NCBI RefSeq assembly: GCF_032918005.1
Contig: NZ_CP136628.1
Location: 3,209,501-3,273,500 of the forward strand
Length of the DNA stretch: 64,000 nucleotides
Origin: Bradyrhizobium sp. NDS-1
GTDB lineage: Bacteria; Pseudomonadota; Alphaproteobacteria; Rhizobiales; Xanthobacteraceae
Reading direction: 5' to 3'
Position 1 is the stretch's first letter; every line of letters starts with the position of its first letter. The notes under the pieces were generated by a model. That model was not told the origin of the DNA and did not search any database. It saw only the letters and a list, made by a program, of their open reading frames with translations. Positions 41,747 through 50,466 of the stretch are shown here, one piece after another. The position numbers and the translations under genes are program-made.

Positions 41747-43441
41747 ATGGACGCGGCGGCACCGGCATCCGGCCTTGCCGCCGGAACCAATTTGCTAAAG
41801 AAGTTCGTTCGCCTGGCGCGCGGCGCCGACACGCTGACCGTTGCGGAGAAAGTCTACAGCATTGCCGCCTTCCTCGCGATCGTCACCACCTTCCTCATGG
41901 TGATGTCGGTTCAGTCGGTGCGGTTGCAGACGACCTATCGTCACATGCATGCATCCTCCGCCGCTGCGGCGATCAACGTCGGACGCATCAATGCGCTGAT
42001 TTACGCCGTCGTGATGGAATCCCGCGGCATCTACATGTCCACCGATCGTCGTGCGATGATGCCGTTCGCGGACGGGCTCCTGCGGCGTAACCGCGAGCTT
42101 GCCGAGGCCGTGAAGAACATGGAGCTGACCGTCAGCAGAGACGATGCCGAGCAGTTCGCCGCATTCCGCCAGCGCATAACGCAGTTCATCGAATTCCGCC
42201 AGGAGCTGGTCCGCCGCGGTGTGGAGATCAGCTCGGCGGCGGCACGCGAATGGGGCGACAACAGCGCCAATCGGACGGTGCGCAGCAAGCTCAATAGCGA
42301 TATCGAGGCGCTCGAGCGCATCTACGAGCAGCGTGCCCGCGAGGCGGACGAACTCGCCGATGACCACCGCTATGCGGCTGCCTATCTGTTCGCGCTCGGG
42401 CTCGCTGCATTGGTCTTCGCGGGCCTGAACGTCGTGGTCATGCGGAACTCCGTCGTCGGCGCGCTGTCCGATATCACGCAGGCGACCGACCGAATCGCGC
42501 GAGGCGACGTCAAGAGCGAGGTGCCGCATTTGCGCCGTCACGACGAGATCGGACGTCTTGCGCGCGCCGTGCAGAATTTCCGCGACGCCGTGGCGCGCAT
42601 CTTCGAACTCGAGGAGCTCGAGCTCGGCACCGCGCAGGCGCGTGACGCGGCGATGACCGAGCGTGACACCTTCAACGACAAGTACCAGGCCAAGAAGTGG
42701 CAGCTTTCGGCCGCGATCAACAGCATGCCGCAGGGTCTGATCATGCTGGACGGCAAGGCCAACGTGGTTGCGATGAATTCCAACTATCGGAAGATCTACA
42801 ATCTGCCCGAGACGATCCAGGCGGGATCCACGCTCGAGGAGATACTCAAGCATAGGGCCGAGAGCGGGTTGTTCAGCGGCGACGTCACGAAATATGTCGC
42901 CGCGGTTCTCGACCGGATCGCCCGGCGCGAGCCTGCAGCCCACGAGCTCGCGTTGAACGACGGCCGCATCATCAAGATCTACGAGCGTCCGATGGACGGT
43001 GGCGGCTGGGTGTCGGTGCAGGAGGACGTCACCGAACAGCGTCAGCGTGAGCGCATTCTGGAGCGGATGGAGCGCTTCCTCGCCACCATCATCGAGAACG
43101 TGGCCGAGGGCATCATCGCCAAGGATGCGCGCAACCTGCGCTACGTCTTCGTCAACAAGGCCGCCGAGAAGATGATCGGCATGTCGCGCGGCGAGATCAT
43201 CGGCAAGACCGCGCGGGAATTGTTCTCCGCGGAGGCGGCCGCATTGATCGAGCGGCGCGATCAGCAGCTCCTCGCGCAAAAACAGCAGCTCGAACCGATC
43301 GTCGACACTATCGACAATCCCGCGCGCGGCCGCCGCGTCATCTCGGCCCGAAGGGTGCAGATCGGCGGGGCCGGCGAAGAGTCCCACGTGTTCGTGACCA
43401 TGGTGGAGGATCGCACCGAGAAGATGGTGGCGGCCGCCTAG
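41747..43441 (+). CDS. Membrane HAMP-PAS-PAS sensor lacking an output domain
   Basis: A 564-residue protein. Transmembrane helices flank a periplasmic region: TM1 at about 43-62 and TM2 at about 208-230. The periplasmic four-helix-like part (62-205) contains E-S-R-G-I-Y-M-S. A HAMP domain follows at about 230-285, then PAS-1 (about 310-425, I-N-S-M-P-Q-G-L-I-M-L-D-G) and PAS-2 (about 445-560, I-I-E-N-V-A-E-G-I-I). It ends right after the second PAS with no kinase, GGDEF or EAL domain, and the next gene is on the other strand. It probably passes a signal to a partner protein. GGGGA precedes ATG 41747. Confidence 0.88.
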   Translation: MDAAAPASGLAAGTNLLKKFVRLARGADTLTVAEKVYSIAAFLAIVTTFLMVMSVQSVRLQTTYRHMHASSAAAAINVGRINALIYAVVMESRGIYMSTDRRAMMPFADGLLRRNRELAEAVKNMELTVSRDDAEQFAAFRQRITQFIEFRQELVRRGVEISSAAAREWGDNSANRTVRSKLNSDIEALERIYEQRAREADELADDHRYAAAYLFALGLAALVFAGLNVVVMRNSVVGALSDITQATDRIARGDVKSEVPHLRRHDEIGRLARAVQNFRDAVARIFELEELELGTAQARDAAMTERDTFNDKYQAKKWQLSAAINSMPQGLIMLDGKANVVAMNSNYRKIYNLPETIQAGSTLEEILKHRAESGLFSGDVTKYVAAVLDRIARREPAAHELALNDGRIIKIYERPMDGGGWVSVQEDVTEQRQRERILERMERFLATIIENVAEGIIAKDARNLRYVFVNKAAEKMIGMSRGEIIGKTARELFSAEAAALIERRDQQLLAQKQQLEPIVDTIDNPARGRRVISARRVQIGGAGEESHVFVTMVEDRTEKMVAAA

Positions 43442-43471
43442 CGACCGGCGCGCGCGTTCGGAGAGGCCGCG

Positions 43472-43636
43472 TCAGCTTCCCTCGGATTCGCGCGCTTCGA
43501 TCGCTCCTGCCACCTTCTCGTGGCCGGCGGCCCAGAGCGCGTGCTCGTCGCTGCCGTTCGAATAAGGATTGGCCTCGGCGGGGATGTTCTTGCGCGCAGC
43601 GCGCTCGCCCTCTGCAAAGGGATCGCGATCGGTCAT
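43472..43636 (-). CDS. Small basic-core protein resembling Rmf/CrpP family
   Basis: A 54-residue protein from ATG 43636. The pattern D-P-F-A-E-G-E-R-A-A-R ... A-N-P-Y ... A-L-W-A-A-G-H-E-K-V-A recalls the ribosome modulation factor / CrpP fold (G-x2-A-A ... N/C-P-Y ... W-x-x-G). In Rmf this fold dimerises 70S ribosomes in stationary phase. The resemblance is by eye and rests on few residues. It is convergent with the sensor gene, with 30 bp between. Confidence 0.6.
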   Translation of the reverse strand: MTDRDPFAEGERAARKNIPAEANPYSNGSDEHALWAAGHEKVAGAIEARESEGS

Positions 43637-43729
43637 CGTGTTTGGCCTCCTCGCTGTCAAGCTGATGCGACGGCATTTGTTCCGGAACCGGTTTTCGCCG
43701 CAGCGGTTGACCCGCAAAGGAGAATTCCG

Positions 43730-44047
43730 ATGGCCCGATCATCCGCAACCGGTTCAATCAAGAGCATGATCGTAATCCTCGCACTCGCGGCGATGCCGGC
43801 CGTATCGTTCGCGCAAGCGACCGGCGGCGTTGGTGGATCGACGGGAGGCCCTGCGGGATCGAGCGGAGGCGTTGCCAATGCGCCGGCTCCGCCCCCCGGG
43901 ACCAACAGCCTGGGGACGGCTCAATCATCCGGAGCAGGCGCCGGCGTCACCACGGGCACCGGCGCCGGCGGGGCGGCTGATGCCACCGTCAACGCCGAGA
44001 ACAAGCAGCTCGACAAGAAAATGAAGAGCATCTGCCGCGGCTGCTGA
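43730..44047 (+). CDS. Small secreted Gly/Ala-rich protein
   Basis: A 105-residue protein with a Sec signal peptide (about 1-28, ending V-S-F-A) and a low-complexity Gly/Ser/Thr/Ala-rich mature region (G-G-V-G-G-S-T-G-G, G-A-G-A-G-V-T-T-G-T-G-A-G-G), ending K-K-M-K-S-I-C-R-G-C. The C-terminal Cys-x2-Cys could bind metal or form a disulfide. AAAGGAG 7 nt upstream gives a strong start at 43730. No family recognised. Confidence 0.75.
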   Translation: MARSSATGSIKSMIVILALAAMPAVSFAQATGGVGGSTGGPAGSSGGVANAPAPPPGTNSLGTAQSSGAGAGVTTGTGAGGAADATVNAENKQLDKKMKSICRGC

Positions 44048-44150
44048 CGCTCGCGCGGAAGTGAGACAGCGTGGCTGTCACGATCGCCCAACTGACGTTA
44101 GCTTGGTCTTGCGTTGAAGCGTGGAACGCGTCCACGCGGAGGATCGAGTA

Positions 44151-44522
44151 ATGTTACGGAAGATGATCATGACGGCGCTGGCGGTGGCGGCCGTTGGACT
44201 ATCGGTGCCGCAATCGGCTCAAGCGCGGGGCTTCGGCCATGGTGGCTGGGGCCACGGTGGCGGTTGGCACGGCGGCGGTTGGGGCCATGGCGGCCATTGG
44301 CGTGGCGGCGGCTTCTGGCCGGGCGTCGCAATCGGGGCAGGCATTGCCGGCGCCGGCTTCTACGGCGGCTATTACGGCTATGGCTACGGCTACCCCTATT
44401 ACGGCGGTCCCACCTATTATGGTACCGGCTACAATGATGGTTATGGCGGCTGCTACGTCGCTCGGAAGCGCGTCATGACGCCAGCCGGGTGGCGATACCG
44501 CAGCGTCGACGTCTGCGAGTGA
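44151..44522 (+). CDS. Small secreted Gly/His/Trp/Tyr-rich protein
   Basis: A 123-residue protein with a signal peptide (about 1-25, S-A-Q-A), then G-H-G-G-W-G-H-G-G-G-W-type repeats (about 30-55), a hydrophobic glycine zipper-like stretch (G-V-A-I-G-A-G-I-A-G-A-G) and a Tyr/Gly-rich region, ending with two cysteines. Similar glycine-rich surface proteins are common in bradyrhizobia and their function is unknown; the His clusters could bind metals. GGAGGA is 8 nt before ATG 44151. Confidence 0.8.
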   Translation: MLRKMIMTALAVAAVGLSVPQSAQARGFGHGGWGHGGGWHGGGWGHGGHWRGGGFWPGVAIGAGIAGAGFYGGYYGYGYGYPYYGGPTYYGTGYNDGYGGCYVARKRVMTPAGWRYRSVDVCE

Positions 44523-44552
44523 GACGGGAAGATCGACAGGACCGCTAAAAAA

Positions 44553-44588
44553 CAAGGCCGTTGACGCAATATACCGTCAACGACCTTG
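44553..44588 (-). terminator. Strong hairpin terminator
   Basis: CAAGGCCGTTGACG pairs with CGTCAACGACCTTG with one mismatch. Reading on the minus strand it is followed by GTTTTTTAG, so it ends transcription of the coiled-coil gene at 44710. It may also stop plus-strand transcripts from 44522. Confidence 0.85.
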
Positions 44589-44709
44589 CCAGCCCCGGAC
44601 ATTGAAATCGGCTCACGCCATCCGGTAACGGCGAGCATTGCGCGGAATCATGCGGGCGAATGTGATCCAGTTCACAAGTGGCGAGAATAAACTCGCCTGT
44701 GGCGGACGC

Positions 44710-45204
44710 TTAGCCGGGCGAGCGCTTGCGCGCGCTGGCGTGGACCCGGTGCCGCGCCGGTTTCCTGCGGGTAACCGCGGGCGCTTCGACTTCGGTCGCT
44801 CGCGCGCTGGCAAACGATTGCCGCAGGCCGTCGATCGACTCGTTCAGCGATGCGACCTGCTCGGACAGACGCTTGGTGTCGGCCTGCTGCGCCGCCATCA
44901 GCCGCTTCATGGTCTGGAGCTGGTCCTGCACCACCTGGAGCTGGTCGATCGATTCCTGCTGGGTCGCCTCCAATCCCTTGGTCTTCTCGACGAGCTGCTC
45001 GGACGCCTGGGCGGTCCGCGCCTGCAGCTGCCGCGATGCCACCACCCGGTCGGCCTCGGGTGCTGCGCCGGTGTAAGCCCGCCAGATCGCGATCGAGGTC
45101 ACCCCCGCGATCAGGAGCAGGAGCGCGGCGGCGGTCAGCGCGATGGGCTGGGCGCCGAGACGGAGAAGGGGCGTGGACGGTGTGTCCTGTGCGAGATCGA
45201 TCAT
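44710..45204 (-). CDS. Single-span membrane protein with coiled coil
   Basis: A 164-residue protein from ATG 45204 (a TTG three codons earlier is also in frame). One transmembrane helix lies at about 22-41 (A-A-A-L-L-L-L-I-A-G-V), and a coiled coil follows at about 60-130, rich in Q, E and K with L-Q-V-V-Q-D-Q-L-Q-T-M-K. The tail is strongly basic (R-R-K-P-A-R-H-R-V-H). It may anchor a complex at the membrane. I do not recognise the family. Confidence 0.72.
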   Translation of the reverse strand: MIDLAQDTPSTPLLRLGAQPIALTAAALLLLIAGVTSIAIWRAYTGAAPEADRVVASRQLQARTAQASEQLVEKTKGLEATQQESIDQLQVVQDQLQTMKRLMAAQQADTKRLSEQVASLNESIDGLRQSFASARATEVEAPAVTRRKPARHRVHASARKRSPG

Positions 45205-45382
45205 CGCTGACAAAACCCAAATTGAAACTTGGTGAGTGGCGAATACCGGCAGCCCTGAGGCCGCCGGGGCGTCCCGAAAGCCTTACGTTTCCGCAAGGAA
45301 TGGGACCAAAAAGAGGCTAAGGGCGAAAAAACCAGTGTTCAGCGGGCTTTGCGGCCTCCGAATGCCCCGACAGGCGCATGGT

Positions 45383-46114
45383 TCAGGGCTGAAATTGCGA
45401 AAACGGCCCGCAATAGCTCTTCGAGCGCGGCGCGGCGTAGGGCCCGAGCCGGGAGGTCGTCAGCCCCAGCCGCACCAGTGATTCCGCCAGCGTCACCGCG
45501 GAAGTGACCCCGTCGATCACTGGCAGGCCGTGCGTGGCGGCGAGCTCGCTGGCGAGATCGGCCATGCCGGCGCAGCCGAGCACGATGGCTTCGGCGCGGT
45601 CGTCACGGATCGCGGCCGTGATCTCCGCCGAGATCTTGCCGACAGCGTCAGCGTTGCGCTCCTCGAGCGCCAGCACCGGGACCTCGGCGGCGCGGACGCG
45701 GGCGCAGCGTTCGGCGAGGCCGTATTTTCGCAGGTTATGCTCGATCGGCACGATGGAGACACCGAGCGTCGTCACCACGGCAAAGCGGGCGGCGACCAGG
45801 CTCGCCATATGGAAGCCGGCTTCGCCGATGCCGATCACCGGCGCCTTCGCGACCGCGCGCGCAGCATCCAAGCCGGTGTCGTCGAAGCAGGCGATGATGT
45901 GGGCTTCCGCGCCGTCGCGGTCGGCCTCGCGGATACAGCCGAGCATGCCGGGGACGGCGAAGGCTTCGTCGTAAAATCCCTCGATCGAGACCGGACCCAT
46001 CGTCGGCTGCCGCGCATCGATCACCGTGTCCGCCAGCGCGATCGCGCGCGCCGCAGCGGCGATCTTCGCCGTCATGGACGCAGTGGTGTTGGGATTGACG
46101 ATGTGCAGTCGCAT
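45383..46114 (-). CDS. Hydantoin / Asp-Glu racemase family protein
   Basis: A 243-residue cofactor-independent racemase. Cys76 in A-C-F-D-D-T and Cys181 in L-G-C-A-G-M are at the exact positions of the two catalytic cysteines described for rhizobial hydantoin racemases (I recall Cys76/Cys181 in Sinorhizobium). The start N-P-N-T-T-A-S-M-T also fits. It interconverts D- and L-5-substituted hydantoins or similar substrates. It is the last gene of the ABC-transporter operon, 21 bp after the second permease, so it probably acts on what that transporter imports. Confidence 0.88.
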   Translation of the reverse strand: MRLHIVNPNTTASMTAKIAAAARAIALADTVIDARQPTMGPVSIEGFYDEAFAVPGMLGCIREADRDGAEAHIIACFDDTGLDAARAVAKAPVIGIGEAGFHMASLVAARFAVVTTLGVSIVPIEHNLRKYGLAERCARVRAAEVPVLALEERNADAVGKISAEITAAIRDDRAEAIVLGCAGMADLASELAATHGLPVIDGVTSAVTLAESLVRLGLTTSRLGPYAAPRSKSYCGPFSQFQP

Positions 46115-46135
46115 CTCGATCAGACGAGGCCCTTG

Positions 46136-47014
46136 TCAGACAAGCCCTTTGCCGGCGTCCGAGCCCTTGGCCGCCTGCCGCTTGTTGAGCATGTGGATGG
46201 TGCCGAGCGCAAGCGTGATCACCGTGAACGAGACCGCCGAGATCACGGTGCCGAGCGCATAGATGTCGGGGTTCGTGACGGTGGTGGTGAGGCCCTGCAG
46301 ATCCAGCGGCAAAGTGTTCACTGCTCCGATCGCCTGGCTGGAGCGGGCGAGCTCGTCCCAGGACAGCGTGAAGCCGAACAGGCCGATGCCGATCACCGAG
46401 GGCAGGATGATCGGCAGCACGACATGACGGAAGGTCTGCCAAGGCGTCGCACCGAGATCGCGCGCGGCTTCCTCGAGCCTCGGGTCGAAGCGGTTGAAGA
46501 TCGCGAACATGATGAGGAGGCCGAACGGCAGCGTCCAGGTCAGGTGTGCGCCGAGCCCGGAGGTGAGCAAGCCCATCGAGGTCTCGAAATTCTCGTTCCA
46601 ATGCGCCTTGATCAGGTCGTCGATGATACGGAACTCGAGCGAGATCCCGAGCGAGGTGATGATCGAAGGCACGATCAGGCTCGCGATCGCCGAGTAGAAC
46701 AGGATGCTCTGCGCCGTGAACTTGCGGCGGAACGCCATGCCGGCGGCAACCGACAGCACGACGGTGACAATCATCACGACGATGCCGAGCAGCAGCGAGC
46801 GGCGGAAGGCCGCGCCGAGATCGACGATGCCGGTGCCCTGGAACAGTTTTGCGATCCAGAAGGTCGACACCCCGTTCATCGGGAAGGTGAGGCCGCCCTG
46901 CGGCCCCTGGAACGACAGCACGTAGATTGCGATCATCGGACCGTAGAGAAACAGCACATAGGCCGCGAAGAAGATCGCGAGCACGTAGAACGAGCGCGGG
47001 CGTCCTTCCTTCAT
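46136..47014 (-). CDS. ABC transporter permease, spermidine/putrescine type (PotC-like)
   Basis: A 292-residue membrane protein with six helices. The coupling loop reads E-E-A-A-R-D-L-G-A-T-P-W-Q-T-F (about 180-195), and L-P-I-I-L-P-S-V-I-G follows. The N-terminal L-F-L-Y-G-P-M and S-F-Q-G-P-Q-G-G-L are typical of PotC. It starts 3 bp after the stop of the PotB-like gene, so they are co-translated. It pairs with that permease to form the pore. Confidence 0.92.
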   Translation of the reverse strand: MKEGRPRSFYVLAIFFAAYVLFLYGPMIAIYVLSFQGPQGGLTFPMNGVSTFWIAKLFQGTGIVDLGAAFRRSLLLGIVVMIVTVVLSVAAGMAFRRKFTAQSILFYSAIASLIVPSIITSLGISLEFRIIDDLIKAHWNENFETSMGLLTSGLGAHLTWTLPFGLLIMFAIFNRFDPRLEEAARDLGATPWQTFRHVVLPIILPSVIGIGLFGFTLSWDELARSSQAIGAVNTLPLDLQGLTTTVTNPDIYALGTVISAVSFTVITLALGTIHMLNKRQAAKGSDAGKGLV

Positions 47015-47017
47015 GCT

Positions 47018-47971
47018 CTAGAGCTCCTTCTTGATGTCGACGATGCGCGACATCATGGAGATGATGAGGAAGGTGACGGCGAGCAGGATCACGGCGTTGG
47101 CTGCCGCCGCCGGGAACTGCAATGCGTTCACGCGCGTCTCGATGATCTTGCCGGCGGCGGCGATCTGCTGGCCGCCCATCACGCCGATGGTGATGAAGTC
47201 GCCCATCACGATGGTGATGACGAAGATCGAGCCGATGACGATGCCCGGCTTGGAAAGCGGTATGATGACGTTGACCAGGGTCTGGAAGCCGGTGGCACCG
47301 GCGTCATAGGCGGCCTCGATCAGCGATTTGTCGATGCGCACCATCGAATTGAAGATCGGCACCACCATGAAGAAGGTGAAGAGGTGCACCAGTGCCAGAA
47401 CAACGGAGAATTCGGAGAATAGCAGCCATTCGATCGGGTGGTTGATGAGCCCTGTCTTGACGAGGCCGGAATTCACCAGCCCGTTGCGCCCGAGCAGCGG
47501 GATCCATGCGATCATGCGGATGACGTTGGAGGTCCAGAACGGGATCGTGCAGAGCAGCGACAAGCCCATTTGCCAGGTCTTGGACTTGACGTGGAAGGCG
47601 AGGAAATAGGCGACCCAAAAGCCGATGAAGAGCGTGATGGCCCAGACCATGAAGCAGAGCTTCAGCGTCTTCAGATAGGTCTTGCCGATGGTGCAGAGCT
47701 CGGGGAGCTGCGCGATGCAGCCCTCGAACGTGTCGGTGTAGCCGCGGCCGGAGAAGGCCGGCAGCAACTGGTATTCGTTGTAGTCCCAGAACGAGACGAT
47801 GACCACGAACACCAGCGGAATGAGGAAGAAGGCAAGAAACACCAGCATCATCGGCCCGGCCTGGAGCCAGGAGATGAAGGACGGCGACAGGCGCGTCGGT
47901 TTTGCGGCGCGCGCCGTGCCCGACCCCGGGATCAAACCCGGGGACGCCTGTTGCAGGACTTCTTCCGACAT
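47018..47971 (-). CDS. ABC transporter permease, spermidine/putrescine type (PotB-like)
   Basis: A 317-residue protein. The N-terminal helix (about 38-60) is followed by a large extracytoplasmic loop with two cysteines (F-E-G-C-I-A-Q-L-P-E-L-C), then five helices and the coupling loop E-A-A-Y-D-A-G-A-T-G-F-Q-T. The N-terminal 30 residues (P-G-L-I-P-G-S-G) are encoded by a CCCCGGG-N6-CCCGGGG palindrome at 47924-47943. ATG 47971 lies 5 bp after the binding-protein stop. Confidence 0.92.
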   Translation of the reverse strand: MSEEVLQQASPGLIPGSGTARAAKPTRLSPSFISWLQAGPMMLVFLAFFLIPLVFVVIVSFWDYNEYQLLPAFSGRGYTDTFEGCIAQLPELCTIGKTYLKTLKLCFMVWAITLFIGFWVAYFLAFHVKSKTWQMGLSLLCTIPFWTSNVIRMIAWIPLLGRNGLVNSGLVKTGLINHPIEWLLFSEFSVVLALVHLFTFFMVVPIFNSMVRIDKSLIEAAYDAGATGFQTLVNVIIPLSKPGIVIGSIFVITIVMGDFITIGVMGGQQIAAAGKIIETRVNALQFPAAAANAVILLAVTFLIISMMSRIVDIKKEL

Positions 47972-47976
47972 GTCGG

Positions 47977-49266
47977 TTACGCCGCGATGAACTCGTTCCA
48001 CTTGCGGACCATGTAGTCGTTTTCGTCCATCACCGCGTTCCAGCAGGCGACGCCGCCCATGCGGTCCTCGTAGGAGCCGCCGTCGCGCACCGCGCCGGCC
48101 TTCTCGAGCAGCGAGCCGTCGGGCGCCTTGATGTCCTTCTCGGCCGGCTTGCCTTCCATCCAATAGGCCCACTCGTAGGGCTCCATGTGCGCCTTCGCGG
48201 TCGAGAGCACGGCGGAGTAGTAGCCCTGGCGGTTGAGATAGGCGCCGGCATAGCCGGACAGGAACCAGTTGACGAATTCGTAGGCCCATTCGAGCTTCGC
48301 GCCCGACACGCCCTTGGAGACGCAGAAGCCCGAGGCCCAGGAGCGATAGCCTTCCTTCAGCGGCTGGAAGGTGCAGGCGATTCCCATCGAGCGCACCTTC
48401 GTCACTGCCGGCGACCACATCGACTGGATCACGGTCTCGCCCGAGGCCATCAGGTTGACGCTCTCGTTGAAGTCCTTCCAGAACGCGCGGAACTGGCCGG
48501 CCTTCTTGGCCTCCGTCATGACCTTCATGGTGAGATCGATCTCTTCCTTGGTCATGTTGCCCTTGTCGGCATATTTGTACTTGCCGGAGGCTTCCACGAC
48601 CATCGCGGCGTCCATGATGCCGATCGAGGGGATGTTGAGGATCGAGGCCTTGCCCTTGAACTCGGGGTTGAGCAGCTCGGACCACGAGCTGATCGGCCGC
48701 TTGATGATGTCGGGGCGGATGCCGAGCGTATCGGCGTTGTAGACGGTCGGGATCAGCGTGACGAATTCGGTCGCCGAGGTCGCGAACTTCTTGGAGTCCT
48801 TGCCTTCGAGATAGAGCACCTTCCAGGGCGCGGTGCCCTGGCCGCCGATCTTCTTGCCGCCGGGCGTCTCGCCCTTGGTGAAGACGGGCGTGATGTTGTC
48901 GAACTGCTTGATCTTCCTGGCATCGAGCGCAAGGATGTTGCCCGACGGCACGATCTTCTTCAGCGAGAAATATTCGGTGTCCAGCACGTCGAAGGAGTTC
49001 GGCTGGGTCATCACGCGCTTGGTGACGTCGTCGGTCGTCGCGGTGATGTATTCGATCTTGATGCCGGTGTCCTTCATGCACTGCTTGGCGATGTCGTCGC
49101 CCTCGTTCACGGCGGTGCCGAGATAGCGCAGCACCTTGGCATCGGCCGACTTCACATAGGGAAAGCCGGTGATGGCGCCCGAGCCGGCGGCAAGTCCGGC
49201 GAGACCTGCGGTGCCCTTCAATAGCGTGCGGCGGCTGACGCCGGTCTTCCTGGTCGTCTCGGTCAT
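47977..49266 (-). CDS. ABC transporter substrate-binding protein, polyamine/opine type (PotD-like)
   Basis: A 429-residue periplasmic protein. The start is ATG 49266. A twin-arginine signal is visible as S-R-R-T-L-L-K-G-T-A-G-L-A-G-L-A-A-G, so export is probably by Tat. The mature part contains W-S-E-L-L-N-P-E-F-K-G-K and V-I-Q-S-M-W-S-P, features of family-1/PotD-type binding proteins. Ligand unknown; the racemase in the operon suggests a hydantoin, amino acid or opine-like compound rather than a polyamine. Confidence 0.9.
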   Translation of the reverse strand: MTETTRKTGVSRRTLLKGTAGLAGLAAGSGAITGFPYVKSADAKVLRYLGTAVNEGDDIAKQCMKDTGIKIEYITATTDDVTKRVMTQPNSFDVLDTEYFSLKKIVPSGNILALDARKIKQFDNITPVFTKGETPGGKKIGGQGTAPWKVLYLEGKDSKKFATSATEFVTLIPTVYNADTLGIRPDIIKRPISSWSELLNPEFKGKASILNIPSIGIMDAAMVVEASGKYKYADKGNMTKEEIDLTMKVMTEAKKAGQFRAFWKDFNESVNLMASGETVIQSMWSPAVTKVRSMGIACTFQPLKEGYRSWASGFCVSKGVSGAKLEWAYEFVNWFLSGYAGAYLNRQGYYSAVLSTAKAHMEPYEWAYWMEGKPAEKDIKAPDGSLLEKAGAVRDGGSYEDRMGGVACWNAVMDENDYMVRKWNEFIAA

Positions 49267-49308
49267 TTCGCTCACTCCTCTGTTGCGCATTCCAGTGATC
49301 GATCGGCG

Positions 49309-50295
49309 CTATTGCAGACGTTGCGCCTTGGCGGGATCCCAGGTGGCCAGCACGCGATCGCCCGGACGGAACGGGTGAACGTCGAAGGCGGCCTCGGGAA
49401 GGTGGGAGAACAGGGCGGTGCCGTCGTCGAGCGTGAGCGAGATGGCGATGTAGGAGCCCTGATACTCGGTCTGGGTCAGCAGCGCCGGCGCGCCGAACGC
49501 GCCTTCGGCGAATGGCACGATGCCGAGCTGGTCGGCACGCACGGCGATCAGTTTGCCGGCTTCGCTGAGCACGTTGTGGCCGCCGATGAAGCGCGCCACG
49601 AATTCGGTGCGGGGATGGTGGAAAATGTCGCGGGCCGTACCCTGCTGCTCGATCCGGCCGTGGTTCATCACCACGATGTGGTCGGCGAGCGCCATTGCCT
49701 CCTCCTGCCCGTGGGTGACCTGGATGAAGCTGATGCCGAGCTCGCGCTGGAGCCGCTTCAGCTCGCCGCGCATCTTCACCCGCAGGAACGGATCGAGCGC
49801 GGAGAGCGGCTCGTCGAGCAGCAGGATCTGCGGCTCGGTGATCAGCGCGCGGGCGAGGGCGACGCGCTGCTGCTGGCCGCCGGAGAGCTGCGCCGGCAGT
49901 CGGCCCGCATAGGGGCTCATCGCCACCAGCTCGAGCAACTCGCCGGCGCGCTTGTGGCGCGTCGGCTTGTCGATGCCACGCATCTTCAAGGCGAAGGCGA
50001 CGTTGTCGATCACGCTCAGATGCGGAAACAGCGCGTAGGACTGGAACATCATGGCCGTGCCGCGCTCGGCCGGCGGCAGGTCGGTGACGTTCTGGCTGCC
50101 CAAGATGATGTCGCCCTCGCTGACCGCCTCGTGGCCGGCGATCATCCGCAGGGTCGAGGTCTTGCCGCAGCCGGACGGACCGAGGAGACAGCAATAGGTG
50201 CCGGCCGGGATCTTCAAATTGACGGTGTCGACCGCCAGCGTCGTGTCATAGCGCTTGGTGACGGCGACCAGTTCGAGAGCGGCGGGAGTGGCCAT
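49309..50295 (-). CDS. ABC transporter ATPase, spermidine/putrescine type (PotA-like)
   Basis: A 328-residue ATPase. Walker A G-P-S-G-C-G-K-T is at about 38-45, signature L-S-G-G-Q-Q-Q-R at about 137, Walker B L-L-L-D-E-P-L-S-A-L at about 157, and H-loop in I-Q-V-T-H-G-Q-E-E-A. A TOBE domain occupies about 245-328. It is the first gene of the five-gene operon and faces the GntR regulator. Confidence 0.94.
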   Translation of the reverse strand: MATPAALELVAVTKRYDTTLAVDTVNLKIPAGTYCCLLGPSGCGKTSTLRMIAGHEAVSEGDIILGSQNVTDLPPAERGTAMMFQSYALFPHLSVIDNVAFALKMRGIDKPTRHKRAGELLELVAMSPYAGRLPAQLSGGQQQRVALARALITEPQILLLDEPLSALDPFLRVKMRGELKRLQRELGISFIQVTHGQEEAMALADHIVVMNHGRIEQQGTARDIFHHPRTEFVARFIGGHNVLSEAGKLIAVRADQLGIVPFAEGAFGAPALLTQTEYQGSYIAISLTLDDGTALFSHLPEAAFDVHPFRPGDRVLATWDPAKAQRLQ

Positions 50296-50466
50296 GGCGT
50301 GTCCAGGGAGGGCGATGCTGTCGCTCTCTCCGCAAGGTCCGTGCCAATCACCTGTTTGCGGGCCAAATTCCGAAACTGTGCAGCGGAGTCAGATCGTTAG
50401 GCCAAATCCGGCGCCTCCGTTCGGTCCGCCCCGTCCGTGCTCAAATGCACACAAAACGGGCGACGA

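Noticed and set aside
45530..47422. A 630-codon plus-strand frame opposite the racemase and permease genes
   Set aside because: Antisense shadow: repetitive R-D-H-D-E composition and no motif; the minus-strand genes here are conserved.
47018..50194. A minus-strand frame of about 1,058 codons across the binding-protein and ATPase genes
   Set aside because: Only its last 317 codons encode a protein (the PotB-like permease). Upstream it is out of frame with the conserved binding-protein and ATPase sequences and has low-complexity Arg/Ala content typical of antisense or shifted frames at high GC.
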